A stretch of DNA of 7,458 nt from Desulfonatronovibrio sp. (GCA_003558575.1 PWPY01000157.1:1-7458); one strand, 5' to 3'; shown: positions 1-7,254, numbered from the stretch's first letter. Made by a program: numbers and translations. Notes: generated from the sequence alone by a model not told the origin.

Positions 1-2202
1 ATCATAAACAATTTCCATGGCTCGGCCGCCAAGTACATATGAGGGACGAACCACCACTGGATATCCGATATCTTCAGCAATCCTTGCTGCTTCTTCAATG
101 GATTTCGCTGTTCCATTGGGTGGCTGAAGGAGGTCTAATTTTTTAATAAGAGCCTGGAACCGTTCCCTGTCTTCAGCCCTGTCTATGCTGTCAGGAGAAG
201 TTCCAATAATAGGCACTCCAGCCTTCATGAGAGGGACCGCAAGGTTAAGAGGGGTCTGACCTCCAAACTGGACAATTACCCCGTCAGGTTTTTCAAAATC
301 AATGATGTCCATGACATCTTCAAAGGTCAGAGGCTCAAAGTAGAGGTAGTCAGAAGTGTCATAATCTGTACTTACAGTTTCAGGGTTGGAGTTGACCATT
401 ATGGAGCCGATATTCATTTCATTGAGGGCGTAAGCAGCATGTACACAGCAATAGTCAAACTCGATTCCCTGTCCTATCCTGTTGGGGCCGCCTCCGAGGA
501 TCATGATTTTTTTCCGTAATTGGGGTTTAAGTTCGCTGCCTTTTTCATAAGTGGAGTAGTAGTAGGGGGTATAAGCCTCAAATTCTGCTGCGCATGTGTC
601 AACGAGGTAGTATGCGGGCAGAATATTAAGTTTGGTTCTGATATTACGAATATCTTCTTCTGATTTATTCCAGATCAGGGATAGCTGTCTGTCTGAAAAG
701 CCCATTTTTTTGGCCTTGAAAAGGACAGTCTTAAGGAACTGGTTATTGATGGAAAAATTTTCCCGGGAGCTGAATTCAATGAGTTCTTTTTCAAAGGACA
801 CCATCTCTTCAAACTGCCTGATGAACCAGGGATCTATGAATGTGAGCTCGTAAATTTCCTCAGTGGACATCCCGGCAAGAATAGCATGACGAATGGAATA
901 AATGCGCTGAGAATTGGGAACTCTCAAAGATGTTCTTATGTCTTCGAGAGGTGGAAGTTTTTCATTAAAGTTTGATGCCAGTCCGATCTGACCTGTTTCA
1001 AGGGAACGCAGTCCTTTCTGCATTGCCTCTTTAAAGGTCCGACCTATAGCCATTGTTTCACCGACGCTTTTCATGGCTGTGCCAAGGACATCCTTGGCTC
1101 CAGGAAATTTTTCAAAAGTAAAGCGCGGTATCTTAACTACACAATAATCAATTGTTGGTTCAAAAGAAGCCATTGTTTCCTTAGTAATATCATTGGGTAT
1201 TTCATCTAAGGTATAGCCTACTGCCAGCTTTGCAGCAATCTTGGCAATGGGAAAACCTGTGGCTTTGGAAGCAAGAGCAGATGACCTTGATACCCTGGGG
1301 TTCATTTCAATGACTACCATGTCGCCGTTTTCCGGGTTCAAGGCAAACTGGACATTTGATCCGCCTGTTTCAACGCCTATCTCACGCATAATGTCAAGAG
1401 ACGCATTGCGCATAAGCTGGTACTCTTTATCTGTAAGAGTCTGTGCCGGAGCAACAGTTATAGAGTCTCCAGTATGTACTCCCATGGCATCAATATTTTC
1501 TATGGAGCAGATGATTACGCAGTTGTCGTTTTTGTCCCGCATGACCTCAAGCTCAAACTCCTTCCAGCCCAGTACTGATTCTTCAAGCATGATCTCACTG
1601 GTCAGGCTGGCAGCAAGTCCCTGAGCACATATGCTTTCAAGGTCTTCCATATTGTATGCAATGCCCCCTCCTGTACCGCCAAGGGTATATGCCGGGCGGA
1701 TAATCATAGGAAAGGGGATGCTTCTGCTCAGTTCCCTTACCTGATCCATGTTTCGCGCGATGGAACTTCTGGGACTCTTAAGGCCGATATTATCCATGGC
1801 TTTGCGGAATTCTTCACGTGACTCAGCTTTCTCAATTGCTGGAAGGGATGCTCCAATAAGTTCTACATTGTACTTTTCAAGGACCCCGTTGTGGGCCAGA
1901 GCAAAGGCAGTGTTAAGACCTGTCTGGCCTCCCAGGGTGGGCAAAAGGGCATCGGGTCTTTCTCTGGCGATAATTTTGGCCACGGTCTCCGGTTCAATGG
2001 GCTCAATATAGGTTTTGTCTGCAAGCTCAGGGTCAGTCATGATGGTTGCCGGATTGGAGTTGACCAGCACCACTTCGTAACCTTCTTCCTTAAGAGCCTT
2101 AAGGGCCTGGGTTCCTGAGTAGTCAAATTCACAGGCCTGTCCGATAACAATTGGTCCTGAGCCAATAAGCATGATTTTTTTAATGTCTTCTCTTTTGGGC
2201 AT
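1..2202 (-). CDS. carB: Carbamoyl-phosphate synthase large subunit (3' part beyond window)
   Basis: CarB makes carbamoyl phosphate from bicarbonate, two ATP and ammonia passed from glutamine by CarA, feeding pyrimidine and arginine synthesis in the cytoplasm. The minus strand is open from the ATG at 2202 to the left edge (734 codons); the E. coli protein is about 1070 residues, so roughly two thirds is present. The N-terminus reads [20 protein letters not shown], followed by the family motifs [13 protein letters not shown] (about 21-33), [10 protein letters not shown] (48-57) and TLGGQTGLN (90-98). The first ATP-grasp domain carries [14 protein letters not shown] (168-180), the [12 protein letters not shown] segment (about 212-223), [18 protein letters not shown] (299-316) and PRFTFEKF. 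An oligomerisation region (about 400-550) follows, then the second half restarts with [43 protein letters not shown] and [16 protein letters not shown] at the edge. No frameshift was seen. No strong Shine-Dalgarno precedes the start. carA is not the adjacent upstream gene. Confidence 0.97.
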   Translation of the reverse strand, partial: MPKREDIKKIMLIGSGPIVIGQACEFDYSGTQALKALKEEGYEVVLVNSNPATIMTDPELADKTYIEPIEPETVAKIIARERPDALLPTLGGQTGLNTAFALAHNGVLEKYNVELIGASLPAIEKAESREEFRKAMDNIGLKSPRSSIARNMDQVRELSRSIPFPMIIRPAYTLGGTGGGIAYNMEDLESICAQGLAASLTSEIMLEESVLGWKEFELEVMRDKNDNCVIICSIENIDAMGVHTGDSITVAPAQTLTDKEYQLMRNASLDIMREIGVETGGSNVQFALNPENGDMVVIEMNPRVSRSSALASKATGFPIAKIAAKLAVGYTLDEIPNDITKETMASFEPTIDYCVVKIPRFTFEKFPGAKDVLGTAMKSVGETMAIGRTFKEAMQKGLRSLETGQIGLASNFNEKLPPLEDIRTSLRVPNSQRIYSIRHAILAGMSTEEIYELTFIDPWFIRQFEEMVSFEKELIEFSSRENFSINNQFLKTVLFKAKKMGFSDRQLSLIWNKSEEDIRNIRTKLNILPAYYLVDTCAAEFEAYTPYYYSTYEKGSELKPQLRKKIMILGGGPNRIGQGIEFDYCCVHAAYALNEMNIGSIMVNSNPETVSTDYDTSDYLYFEPLTFEDVMDIIDFEKPDGVIVQFGGQTPLNLAVPLMKAGVPIIGTSPDSIDRAEDRERFQALIKKLDLLQPPNGTAKSIEEAARIAEDIGYPVVVRPSYVLGGRAMEIVYD

Positions 2203-2301
2203 AGCTTTTTAAGTTTGTTAGGGTTTTACTCTATATATGGATGATTTGCATTACTTCAGGGAAGGAGTCCAGAATAAGTACAAGAGTTAGCGACTGATTA
2301 C

Positions 2302-2334
2302 GAGAACTCAAGTTATTTACTTGTAATAGTCCTC
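2302..2334 (-). promoter_or_regulatory. Stem-loop in the carB leader
   Basis: Read on the minus strand, GAGGAC (2334-2329) can pair with GTTCTC (2307-2302) with one G-U pair, and inside it CAAGT (2323-2319) pairs with ACTTG (2313-2309) around an AAATA loop, with a 5/1-nt internal loop. No T-run follows it, so it is not an intrinsic terminator. It would lie in the carB 5' leader if the candidate promoter at 2362-2370 is used. A leader-control role is inference only. Confidence 0.3.
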
Positions 2335-2361
2335 AAGGTCAATATTAATAAAAATGGTTAG

Positions 2362-2379
2362 ATTTTAGCATAGATTATA
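2362..2379 (-). promoter_or_regulatory. carB: Candidate carB promoter -10 elements
   Basis: On the minus strand there is a perfect TATAAT (2379-2374), and just downstream an extended -10 motif TGCTAAAAT (2370-2362). Neither has a good TTGACA-like -35 at 16-18 bp, so an extended -10 promoter starting near 2355 is the better reading. That would give a carB leader of about 150 nt. The evidence is motif similarity only. Confidence 0.3.
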
Positions 2380-2444
2380 TGGATCCTGGTTAGAAGCAAT
2401 CGGTATATCAGCTTTTTTTTGATAATTAGTTCCAGCACCCGGAA

Positions 2445-2457
2445 GGAAAGACTTTCC
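2445..2457. repeat. 13-bp perfect dyad, operator-like
   Basis: GGAAAG (2445-2450) and CTTTCC (2452-2457) are inverted copies around a single A. As RNA this would make no stable hairpin because the loop is one base, so a protein-binding operator is more plausible than a terminator. It lies upstream of both candidate promoters in the divergent spacer. The binding protein is unknown. Confidence 0.4.
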
Positions 2458-2542
2458 AGATGGAAACAAGTTAGACAATTTTGGATGATAAGCGTATTCT
2501 TTTTGCAGGCTATATTGAGCTGGACTTTGATATTTTTTTTGA

Positions 2543-2558
2543 GCAGCCCCGGGTCTGC
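2543..2558. repeat. GC-rich 16-bp near-perfect palindrome
   Basis: GCAG-C-CCCGGG-T-CTGC is self-complementary except for one position pair (2547 and 2554). It is a GC-rich island in a very AT-rich spacer and abuts the next palindrome at 2559 with no gap. It lies about 30 bp upstream of the -35 box proposed for nadE, where an activator might bind. Function unknown. Confidence 0.4.
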
Positions 2559-2579
2559 ATTACAAAAATGTAATTTTTT
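2559..2579 (+). promoter_or_regulatory. AT-rich 16-bp palindrome followed by a T-run
   Basis: ATTACA-AAAA-TGTAAT (2559-2574) is a perfect inverted repeat with a 4-base centre, and the T at 2574 begins a run of six T. In shape it resembles a weak intrinsic terminator on the plus strand, but the stem has only two GC pairs and no plus-strand gene lies upstream in this window. An operator for a dimeric regulator is at least as likely. It ends 10 bp before the -35 box proposed for nadE. Confidence 0.35.
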
Positions 2580-2588
2580 GTGGAATGT

Positions 2589-2617
2589 TTGAGGTTTTTT
2601 TTACGAAGTTGTATATT
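2589..2617 (+). promoter_or_regulatory. nadE: Sigma70-type promoter for nadE
   Basis: TTGAGG (2589-2594) and TATATT (2612-2617) are separated by exactly 17 bp, a good match to TTGACA-17-TATAAT. The spacer begins with eight T. Transcription would start near 2624, giving a leader of about 115 nt. A short hairpin, AGTGG-CTGT-CCACT (2620-2633), sits at the predicted 5' end of the transcript, which may protect it or be an operator. No other candidate closer to nadE is as good. Confidence 0.5.
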
Positions 2618-2737
2618 TTAGTGGCTGTCCACTGCATGTTTTTGGCCTCTTAAGCAGAAGCATGTAAAAAATGGTAATGAATATGCTGGTTGAGCAAGGA
2701 TTTTTTCAACACGCTGTTATATGGAGTGAATAAAAGT

Positions 2738-4390
2738 ATGCGAGTAGGTTTGTTGCAAATTAATCCCACTGTTTGTGATCTTAGGGGTAATGCTTTCCGG
2801 ATTGTTCAGTCTGCTGAAAAGGCTTTTAATGATGGAGCTCATTTTTGTCTGACACCTGAGCTTGCTGTTATTGGCTATCCTCCTGCTGATCTGCTTTATT
2901 ACAGGAAGACTGTTGAGCAGTGTCTGGAAGCTGTCAAGTGGATAGCTGAGAAGACAGCAGGAATGGGACCGGTTTTAATTGGGTCTCCCTCCATAAAAAC
3001 CGGTTCAGATATATTGTTTAACAGCGCCTTTTTGCTCAATCAGGGAAGAATTGTAAAAATATTTAATAAAACTCTTTTGCCCAATTATGATATTTTTGAT
3101 GAAGAAAGGTATTTTTCCCCATCAGAAGGACCGGGTTTTTTTGAAATTTCCGGCCAAAAGGTTGGGGTGACCATTTGTGAGGATGTGTGGAATGACAATG
3201 ATTTCTGGGAGAAATCAAAATACAGCTCTGATCCGGTGAAGGCCTTGGCAGATATGGATGTTGATTTCATCGTAAACTTATCTGCGTCACCTTTTTCAGA
3301 GGCTAAACATAAACTCCGTTTGTCCATGCTGAGTTCACTGGCCACAAAGTACCGTTTGCCCGTTATCTTCTGCAATCAGGCAGGGGGTAATGATGAACTG
3401 ATTTTTGACGGTAGAAGTGCTGCATTGGACAGCACAGGTCAGGTGATTGCAGCGGCTGAAGCTTTTAAAGAGGATGTTTTGCTGGTGGATCTTGATGATC
3501 CTAAAAAAAATATAATATCTTGCAGTGATTTTGGACTTGAGAAAGAGATATGGGAAGCCCTGGCCCTGGGATTGACAGATTATGTGCGCAAAAACGGGTT
3601 CAATAAGGTTGTGCTGGGATTATCCGGGGGAATTGATTCAGCCTTAGTGGCCGCTCTTGCAGTTTATGCTCTGGGGGCTGAAAATGTAACAGGCGTTCTC
3701 ATGCCCTCTCCATTTTCCAGTCAGGGCAGTATTGATGATTCCCTGAAGCTATCAAGAAATCTTGAAATTGAGACCATAACTATTGCCATTGATGAGCTCA
3801 TGAACAGCTTTGATGCTGCTCTTTCTCCAGTTTTTTCAGGTATGAGCAGAGATGTGACCGAGGAAAATATTCAATCCAGGATCAGGGGCAACCTGCTCAT
3901 GGCCATATCCAACAAGCTTGGAAGTATGGTCCTGGCAACTGGAAACAAATCAGAGATAGCTGTGGGCTACAGCACAATTTACGGGGATATGTCCGGTGGC
4001 CTGGCCCCTATATCCGATGTGCCCAAGACCATGGTTTATGCTATTTCCAAGTGGCTTAACTCAAATGGAAAAGTATTAATCCCGGAGAGAATAATTTCCA
4101 AAGCCCCTTCGGCAGAGTTAAGCCCGGGACAGAAGGACCAGGATACATTGCCGGAATATGAAATTCTGGATCAGATCCTGCATCTGCATGTCCAGTGTTC
4201 AGCTTCTGAGGATGAAATATGTGCTCAGGGTTTTAGCAGGCAGGTGGTCAGACAGGTTCTTTCCATGGTGAAAAAGGCAGAATTCAAGCGCCGTCAGAGC
4301 CCTCCAGGCATTAAGGTTTCTGATCGTGCATTTGGAACAGGCTGGAGAATGCCTCTGGCTTCCAAATGCAGCATTGTTACAAAAAAGTAA
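2738..4390 (+). CDS. nadE: Glutamine-dependent NAD+ synthetase
   Basis: NadE performs the last step of NAD+ synthesis: ATP-dependent amidation of deamido-NAD+, with ammonia cut from glutamine in an attached domain. The 550-aa protein has the two-domain form. An N-terminal nitrilase-fold glutaminase (about 1-265) shows the Glu-Lys-Cys triad: E41 in LTPELAVIGYPP, K111 in NKTLLPNYDIFDE and C147 in VTICEDVW. The C-terminal synthetase (about 266-550) shows the ATP-pyrophosphatase loop SGGIDS (296-301), ATGNKSEIAVGYSTIYGD (400-417) and the C-terminal KRRQSPPGIKVSDRAFG (517-533). The ATG at 2738 is chosen because the protein then begins MRVGLLQINPTVCD, the normal family start, and GGAG at 2723-2726 lies 11 bases before it. 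The frame is open 16 codons further to a TTG at 2690, but that extension does not resemble the family. All key residues are intact; it is predicted active. Confidence 0.96.
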   Translation: MRVGLLQINPTVCDLRGNAFRIVQSAEKAFNDGAHFCLTPELAVIGYPPADLLYYRKTVEQCLEAVKWIAEKTAGMGPVLIGSPSIKTGSDILFNSAFLLNQGRIVKIFNKTLLPNYDIFDEERYFSPSEGPGFFEISGQKVGVTICEDVWNDNDFWEKSKYSSDPVKALADMDVDFIVNLSASPFSEAKHKLRLSMLSSLATKYRLPVIFCNQAGGNDELIFDGRSAALDSTGQVIAAAEAFKEDVLLVDLDDPKKNIISCSDFGLEKEIWEALALGLTDYVRKNGFNKVVLGLSGGIDSALVAALAVYALGAENVTGVLMPSPFSSQGSIDDSLKLSRNLEIETITIAIDELMNSFDAALSPVFSGMSRDVTEENIQSRIRGNLLMAISNKLGSMVLATGNKSEIAVGYSTIYGDMSGGLAPISDVPKTMVYAISKWLNSNGKVLIPERIISKAPSAELSPGQKDQDTLPEYEILDQILHLHVQCSASEDEICAQGFSRQVVRQVLSMVKKAEFKRRQSPPGIKVSDRAFGTGWRMPLASKCSIVTKK

Positions 4391-4478
4391 TTTATCTATT
4401 CACCAGGATGCAGGCTTTACGCAAAAGTGAAAAAATGTGGTGAACAGTTCAAATTAATTATGACTAAAGAGTAAAAAT
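4391..4478 (+). promoter_or_regulatory. Spacer between nadE and the glt genes, with an 11-bp dyad
   Basis: The perfect inverted repeat TGAAC-A-GTTCA (4441-4451) lies 27 bp before the glt start codon. Its left part also belongs to a wider pair, TTCACCA (4399-4405) and TGGTGAA (4438-4444), 32 bp apart. No T-tailed terminator ends nadE and no clear -35/-10 pair was found, so read-through from nadE is possible. The dyad could be an operator controlling a glt promoter; this is inference. Confidence 0.35.
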
Positions 4479-5609
4479 ATGTGCAGATTATTTTCATTGA
4501 CCAGTAGTGAACCGGTTTCTCCCATTAAGGCCGTGGAAGCCCTTGATATGATGAAGGAAGGTCACGATGGTTCAGGAATAGGACTTTTTTTGAGTGAACT
4601 TGACGGGCCATTTGCCCAGTTCAGGGATCTCCCCATTTTATCCGGGATATTTACCCAGTCTGGTATGCGTCGCTTAGAGGACTTCATGTCTGCCAAGGGC
4701 TTTCTTACCAGGTATCGACTGACCTTAGATGTAAAGGTGGAGCCTCCCCCGGGTACGCCCAAAAGAGAAATATATCTTATTCAGGTATATGAACCTCCTG
4801 AAAGCTGGCAGGATTTAACCCCTGAGGAGCAGGAACGGAAAATGACACAGGTTCGCCTGAAACTGCGCCATATGGGAGAAGCTGAGCAAGACATGGTTGT
4901 TTTCAGTTTCTGGCCGGATGTGGTTATGATCAAGGAAGTGGGCGATCCCATGGAAATTGGCATTTATCTCGGATTGCACCGTGAAGAACTGTTTGCCCGG
5001 CGCATAATGGCCCAGGGCAGACAGAATACCAACTATGGAATCAATCTTTATGCCTGTCATCCTTTTTTCATCCAGGGTATTACAACAATGACCAATGGAG
5101 AAAATACCGCCTTTGTGCCCATAAAAGAGTATCTCAGCACTCAGGGCGTTACTGGCTATGAAGGGTATCAGTCTGATTCGGAAGTATTTACCCATATCCT
5201 TCATTTTGCCCTGAAAGAGTTAAACCTGGGCATTGAAGCTTATAAGCATATAATAACCCCGTTGCAGGGTGGTTATCTCGACCACCATCCTGACAGGGAT
5301 TTTCTATCCAATTTAAAGCAATCCTGCCGTCGTCTGATCATTGATGGACCCAATTGCGTAATAGGGTGTCTTCCTGACAAGACAATGTTCATGGTCCAGG
5401 ACCGTAAAAAACTCCGTCCTGGAATTGTGGGGGGCAGATCTGGTCTATTTGCTTTTTCATCAGAATCCTGCGGCCTGGATGCGGTGGTTCCTGAGCGGGA
5501 CAAAACAAAGGATTTTCAACCTATGCACCTTGATACAGCTATAGTTTCACCTGATTGCAAGGAGGTAAGGATATGCAGCCAAACGCAGCCATTACCCCTT
5601 CAACTCTAA
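4479..5609 (+). CDS. Glutamate synthase, class II glutamine amidotransferase subunit
   Basis: This 376-aa protein is the glutaminase piece of a split glutamate synthase: it hydrolyses glutamine and hands ammonia to the synthase subunit encoded next. It begins MCRLFSL, so Cys2 becomes the N-terminal catalytic nucleophile after Met removal, as in class II (Ntn) amidotransferases. Other family marks are EGHDGSGIGLFL (27-38), MTNGENTAFVPIKEYL (204-219; Asn206-Gly207 fit the oxyanion-hole pair) and SDSEVF (232-237). The C-terminal part (LDAVVPERDKTKDFQP, about 333-348) resembles the end of stand-alone GltB amidotransferase subunits. An acidic and basic stretch (about 90-180) separates the conserved blocks. 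AAAGAG at 4466-4471, 7 bases before the ATG, is the likely ribosome site. Its end overlaps the next gene by 37 bp, suggesting coupled translation. Purine or glucosamine pathway amidotransferases are less likely, given the neighbours and the missing synthetase domains. Confidence 0.9.
   Translation: MCRLFSLTSSEPVSPIKAVEALDMMKEGHDGSGIGLFLSELDGPFAQFRDLPILSGIFTQSGMRRLEDFMSAKGFLTRYRLTLDVKVEPPPGTPKREIYLIQVYEPPESWQDLTPEEQERKMTQVRLKLRHMGEAEQDMVVFSFWPDVVMIKEVGDPMEIGIYLGLHREELFARRIMAQGRQNTNYGINLYACHPFFIQGITTMTNGENTAFVPIKEYLSTQGVTGYEGYQSDSEVFTHILHFALKELNLGIEAYKHIITPLQGGYLDHHPDRDFLSNLKQSCRRLIIDGPNCVIGCLPDKTMFMVQDRKKLRPGIVGGRSGLFAFSSESCGLDAVVPERDKTKDFQPMHLDTAIVSPDCKEVRICSQTQPLPLQL
5560..5565 (+). promoter_or_regulatory. 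Shine-Dalgarno AGGAGG that fixes the synthase start
   Basis: AGGAGG lies 7 bases before the ATG at 5573, inside the end of the amidotransferase gene. A TTG in the same frame at 5555 would place this site inside the coding sequence and has no ribosome site of its own, so the ATG is preferred. Confidence 0.8.
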
Positions 5610-7210
5610 GTCGTTGTGATTTTCCCTGGCAGGTAAAATGGGATATCCAGACCTGCACCCTTTGCGGGAGATGTACTTCTGTCTGCCCTGTAAATGCAAT
5701 TGAACCGGGTACTTTTCGTAAGCGAAGTATTGAATCCCTGGTTCCAGGCCTGAATAAAATGCCGGAATCGAGTTTTAAGGTTTATCATGGTATCAGACAA
5801 AAGACTGATCCAGGATATGCCTGTGTTGGCTGTGGTATGTGCAACATGGTTTGTCCTAATAATGCTATCGAGCCTGTGGGGGCTAAGTTTGGAGACACCT
5901 TAAAATTTCATCATGACCAAGGAGGTTTGTCCAGGACCAGAGGCGGCAGGCGAAATTCCGGTCAAAGCGTTCTGGATCAGATTAAGTTTTTAAGGATTTC
6001 CATGCTCACTGACCCCGCCCTTGATGCAGGCAGGCATGAATTTGAAATGAAAACTCTGATTGGTCGGATACTGCCGCCTGCCAAAGTCCTCAAGGCAAGA
6101 AAAGACAAAGGGTGGGTTCCGCCGGTTCGCGAAATTTATCCACTTCTTATAGGAGGCATGAGTTTCGGGGCACTTTCTCCCAATATGTGGGAAGGTTTGC
6201 AGATGGGAGTTGCGTATCTTAATGAAGAGCTGAACATGCCGGTACGCATGTGCACTGGAGAGGGAGGATGCCCACCCAGGCTTCTTCGCTCACGTTTTCT
6301 CAAATATGTAATTTTACAGATTGCCAGTGGTTATTTTGGCTGGGATGAAATAGTTCATTCAATCCCTCATATGAAGGAAGACCCCTGTGCAGTGGAAATA
6401 AAATATGGCCAGGGTGCAAAGCCTGGAGACGGAGGGCTATTGCAATGGCACAAGGTAAACAAGCTCATTGCAGCTATTCGCGGTGTTCCTCCCGGGGTGA
6501 GCCTGCCAAGCCCTCCAACTCATCAGACCAAATACTCCATTGAAGAAGCTGTGGCCAAGATGATTCAGTCCATGAGCATGGCCTGGGGATTCAGGGTTCC
6601 GGTTTATCCCAAGATTTCTGCTTCAAGCACTTCTCTGGCGGTCTTGAACAATCTGACACGTAACCCGTACGCTTCCGGTCTGGCCATAGATGGAGAAGAT
6701 GGAGGAACAGGGGCAGCTTATAATGTGTCCATGAACCATATGGGTCACCCCATAGCTTCAAACGTTCGGGATTGTTACCTGAATCTGGTCAAGTTGGGCA
6801 TGCAGAATGAAATACCTATTATTGCCGGTGGAGGTACCGGAAAAAACGGGAATCTTTCTGCCAATGCAGCTGCCCTGATTATGCTTGGGGCCAGTGCTGT
6901 TCAGGTGGGCAAGTATATAATGCAGGCTGCTGCGGGCTGCCTGGGGTCTGAGCAGGACCGCTGCAATATCTGTAATATTGGTCGTTGCCCCAAAGGCATA
7001 ACTTCCCAGGATCCAAGACTGTATCGCCGCCTTGATCCGGAAAAAGTAGCTCAGCGGGTAGTGGACGTTTACCTTAGTTTTGACACGGAGTTGAAAAAGA
7101 TTGTGGCCCCTCTGGGCAGGTCAACCTCTTTGCCCATTGGCATGTCCGATGCCCTTGGCATTGCAGACAAGGCTGCGGCAGACAGGTTGCAGATCAAGTA
7201 CGTAGTTTAA
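5573..7210 (+). CDS. gltB: Glutamate synthase, 2[4Fe-4S]/FMN synthase subunit
   Basis: This 545-aa subunit matches the central FMN domain of GltB, which combines ammonia with 2-oxoglutarate and reduces the 2-iminoglutarate to glutamate. Its N-terminus adds a ferredoxin-like module with two CxxCxxCxxxCP motifs (C28, C31, C34, C38 and C84, C87, C90, C94) separated by a 45-residue insert. The synthase domain (about 165-520) shows PLLIGGMSFGALSP (190-203), CTGEGGCPPRL (227-237), EIKYGQGAKPGDGGLL (275-290), PPGVSLPSPPTH (306-317), AIDGEDGGTGAA (371-382), PIIAGGGTGKNG (415-426) and, near the end, C456, C464, C467 and C472 in the CNICNIGRCPKGI region for a further Fe-S centre. No NAD(P)H-binding domain or gltD is visible, so ferredoxin is the likely donor. 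It sits between the amidotransferase and GXGXG subunits. Departures from textbook GltB in the last cysteine spacing and FMN-site loop are treated as findings. Confidence 0.93.
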   Translation: MQPNAAITPSTLSRCDFPWQVKWDIQTCTLCGRCTSVCPVNAIEPGTFRKRSIESLVPGLNKMPESSFKVYHGIRQKTDPGYACVGCGMCNMVCPNNAIEPVGAKFGDTLKFHHDQGGLSRTRGGRRNSGQSVLDQIKFLRISMLTDPALDAGRHEFEMKTLIGRILPPAKVLKARKDKGWVPPVREIYPLLIGGMSFGALSPNMWEGLQMGVAYLNEELNMPVRMCTGEGGCPPRLLRSRFLKYVILQIASGYFGWDEIVHSIPHMKEDPCAVEIKYGQGAKPGDGGLLQWHKVNKLIAAIRGVPPGVSLPSPPTHQTKYSIEEAVAKMIQSMSMAWGFRVPVYPKISASSTSLAVLNNLTRNPYASGLAIDGEDGGTGAAYNVSMNHMGHPIASNVRDCYLNLVKLGMQNEIPIIAGGGTGKNGNLSANAAALIMLGASAVQVGKYIMQAAAGCLGSEQDRCNICNIGRCPKGITSQDPRLYRRLDPEKVAQRVVDVYLSFDTELKKIVAPLGRSTSLPIGMSDALGIADKAAADRLQIKYVV

Positions 7211-7254
7211 TAAGTAGTCAAATAAAGACATCAGACAATTTTTTCAAGGTTCTG

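Larger units (their letters stand above)
2203..2737. other. Divergent carB/nadE intergenic control region (535 bp)
   Basis: This AT-rich spacer separates the divergent carB (leftward) and nadE (rightward) start codons. No convincing gene was found in it on either strand; stops are frequent in all frames and only ORFs under about 40 codons occur. It holds a candidate promoter for each gene, a stem-loop in the carB leader, a 13-bp dyad, a pair of adjoining 16-bp palindromes and three separate runs of exactly eight T at 2413-2420, 2533-2540 and 2595-2602. No tRNA-like cloverleaf or recognisable riboswitch was seen. Its length is more than two simple promoters need, so a regulator-binding region or a small RNA is possible but unproven. 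Confidence 0.8.

Noticed and set aside
632..2118. Several plus-strand open frames of 73-127 codons across 632-2118
   Set aside because: They lie antisense to carB, whose minus-strand frame is continuous and matches family motifs throughout; the plus-strand peptides show no recognisable domain.
2228..2281. 17-codon plus-strand frame in the carB leader region
   Set aside because: Too short, without a ribosome site or promoter, and opposite the carB leader.
2485..2592. 35-codon plus-strand frame with a hydrophobic, signal-like peptide (MISVFFLQAILSW...)
   Set aside because: No ribosome site precedes the ATG, it crosses both palindromes and the proposed nadE -35 box, and T-rich DNA readily gives Phe/Leu-rich peptides by chance.
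2690..2737. TTG start giving a 16-residue extension of NadE
   Set aside because: The extra residues do not fit the family start, whereas the ATG at 2738 begins the normal nitrilase-domain strand and has a GGAG upstream.
5555..5572. TTG start giving a 6-residue extension of the synthase subunit
   Set aside because: It would put the AGGAGG ribosome site inside the coding sequence and has no ribosome site of its own.
3085..5800. Minus-strand open frames opposite nadE and the glt genes (60-129 codons)
   Set aside because: They are shadows of well-supported plus-strand genes and have no family-like sequence.
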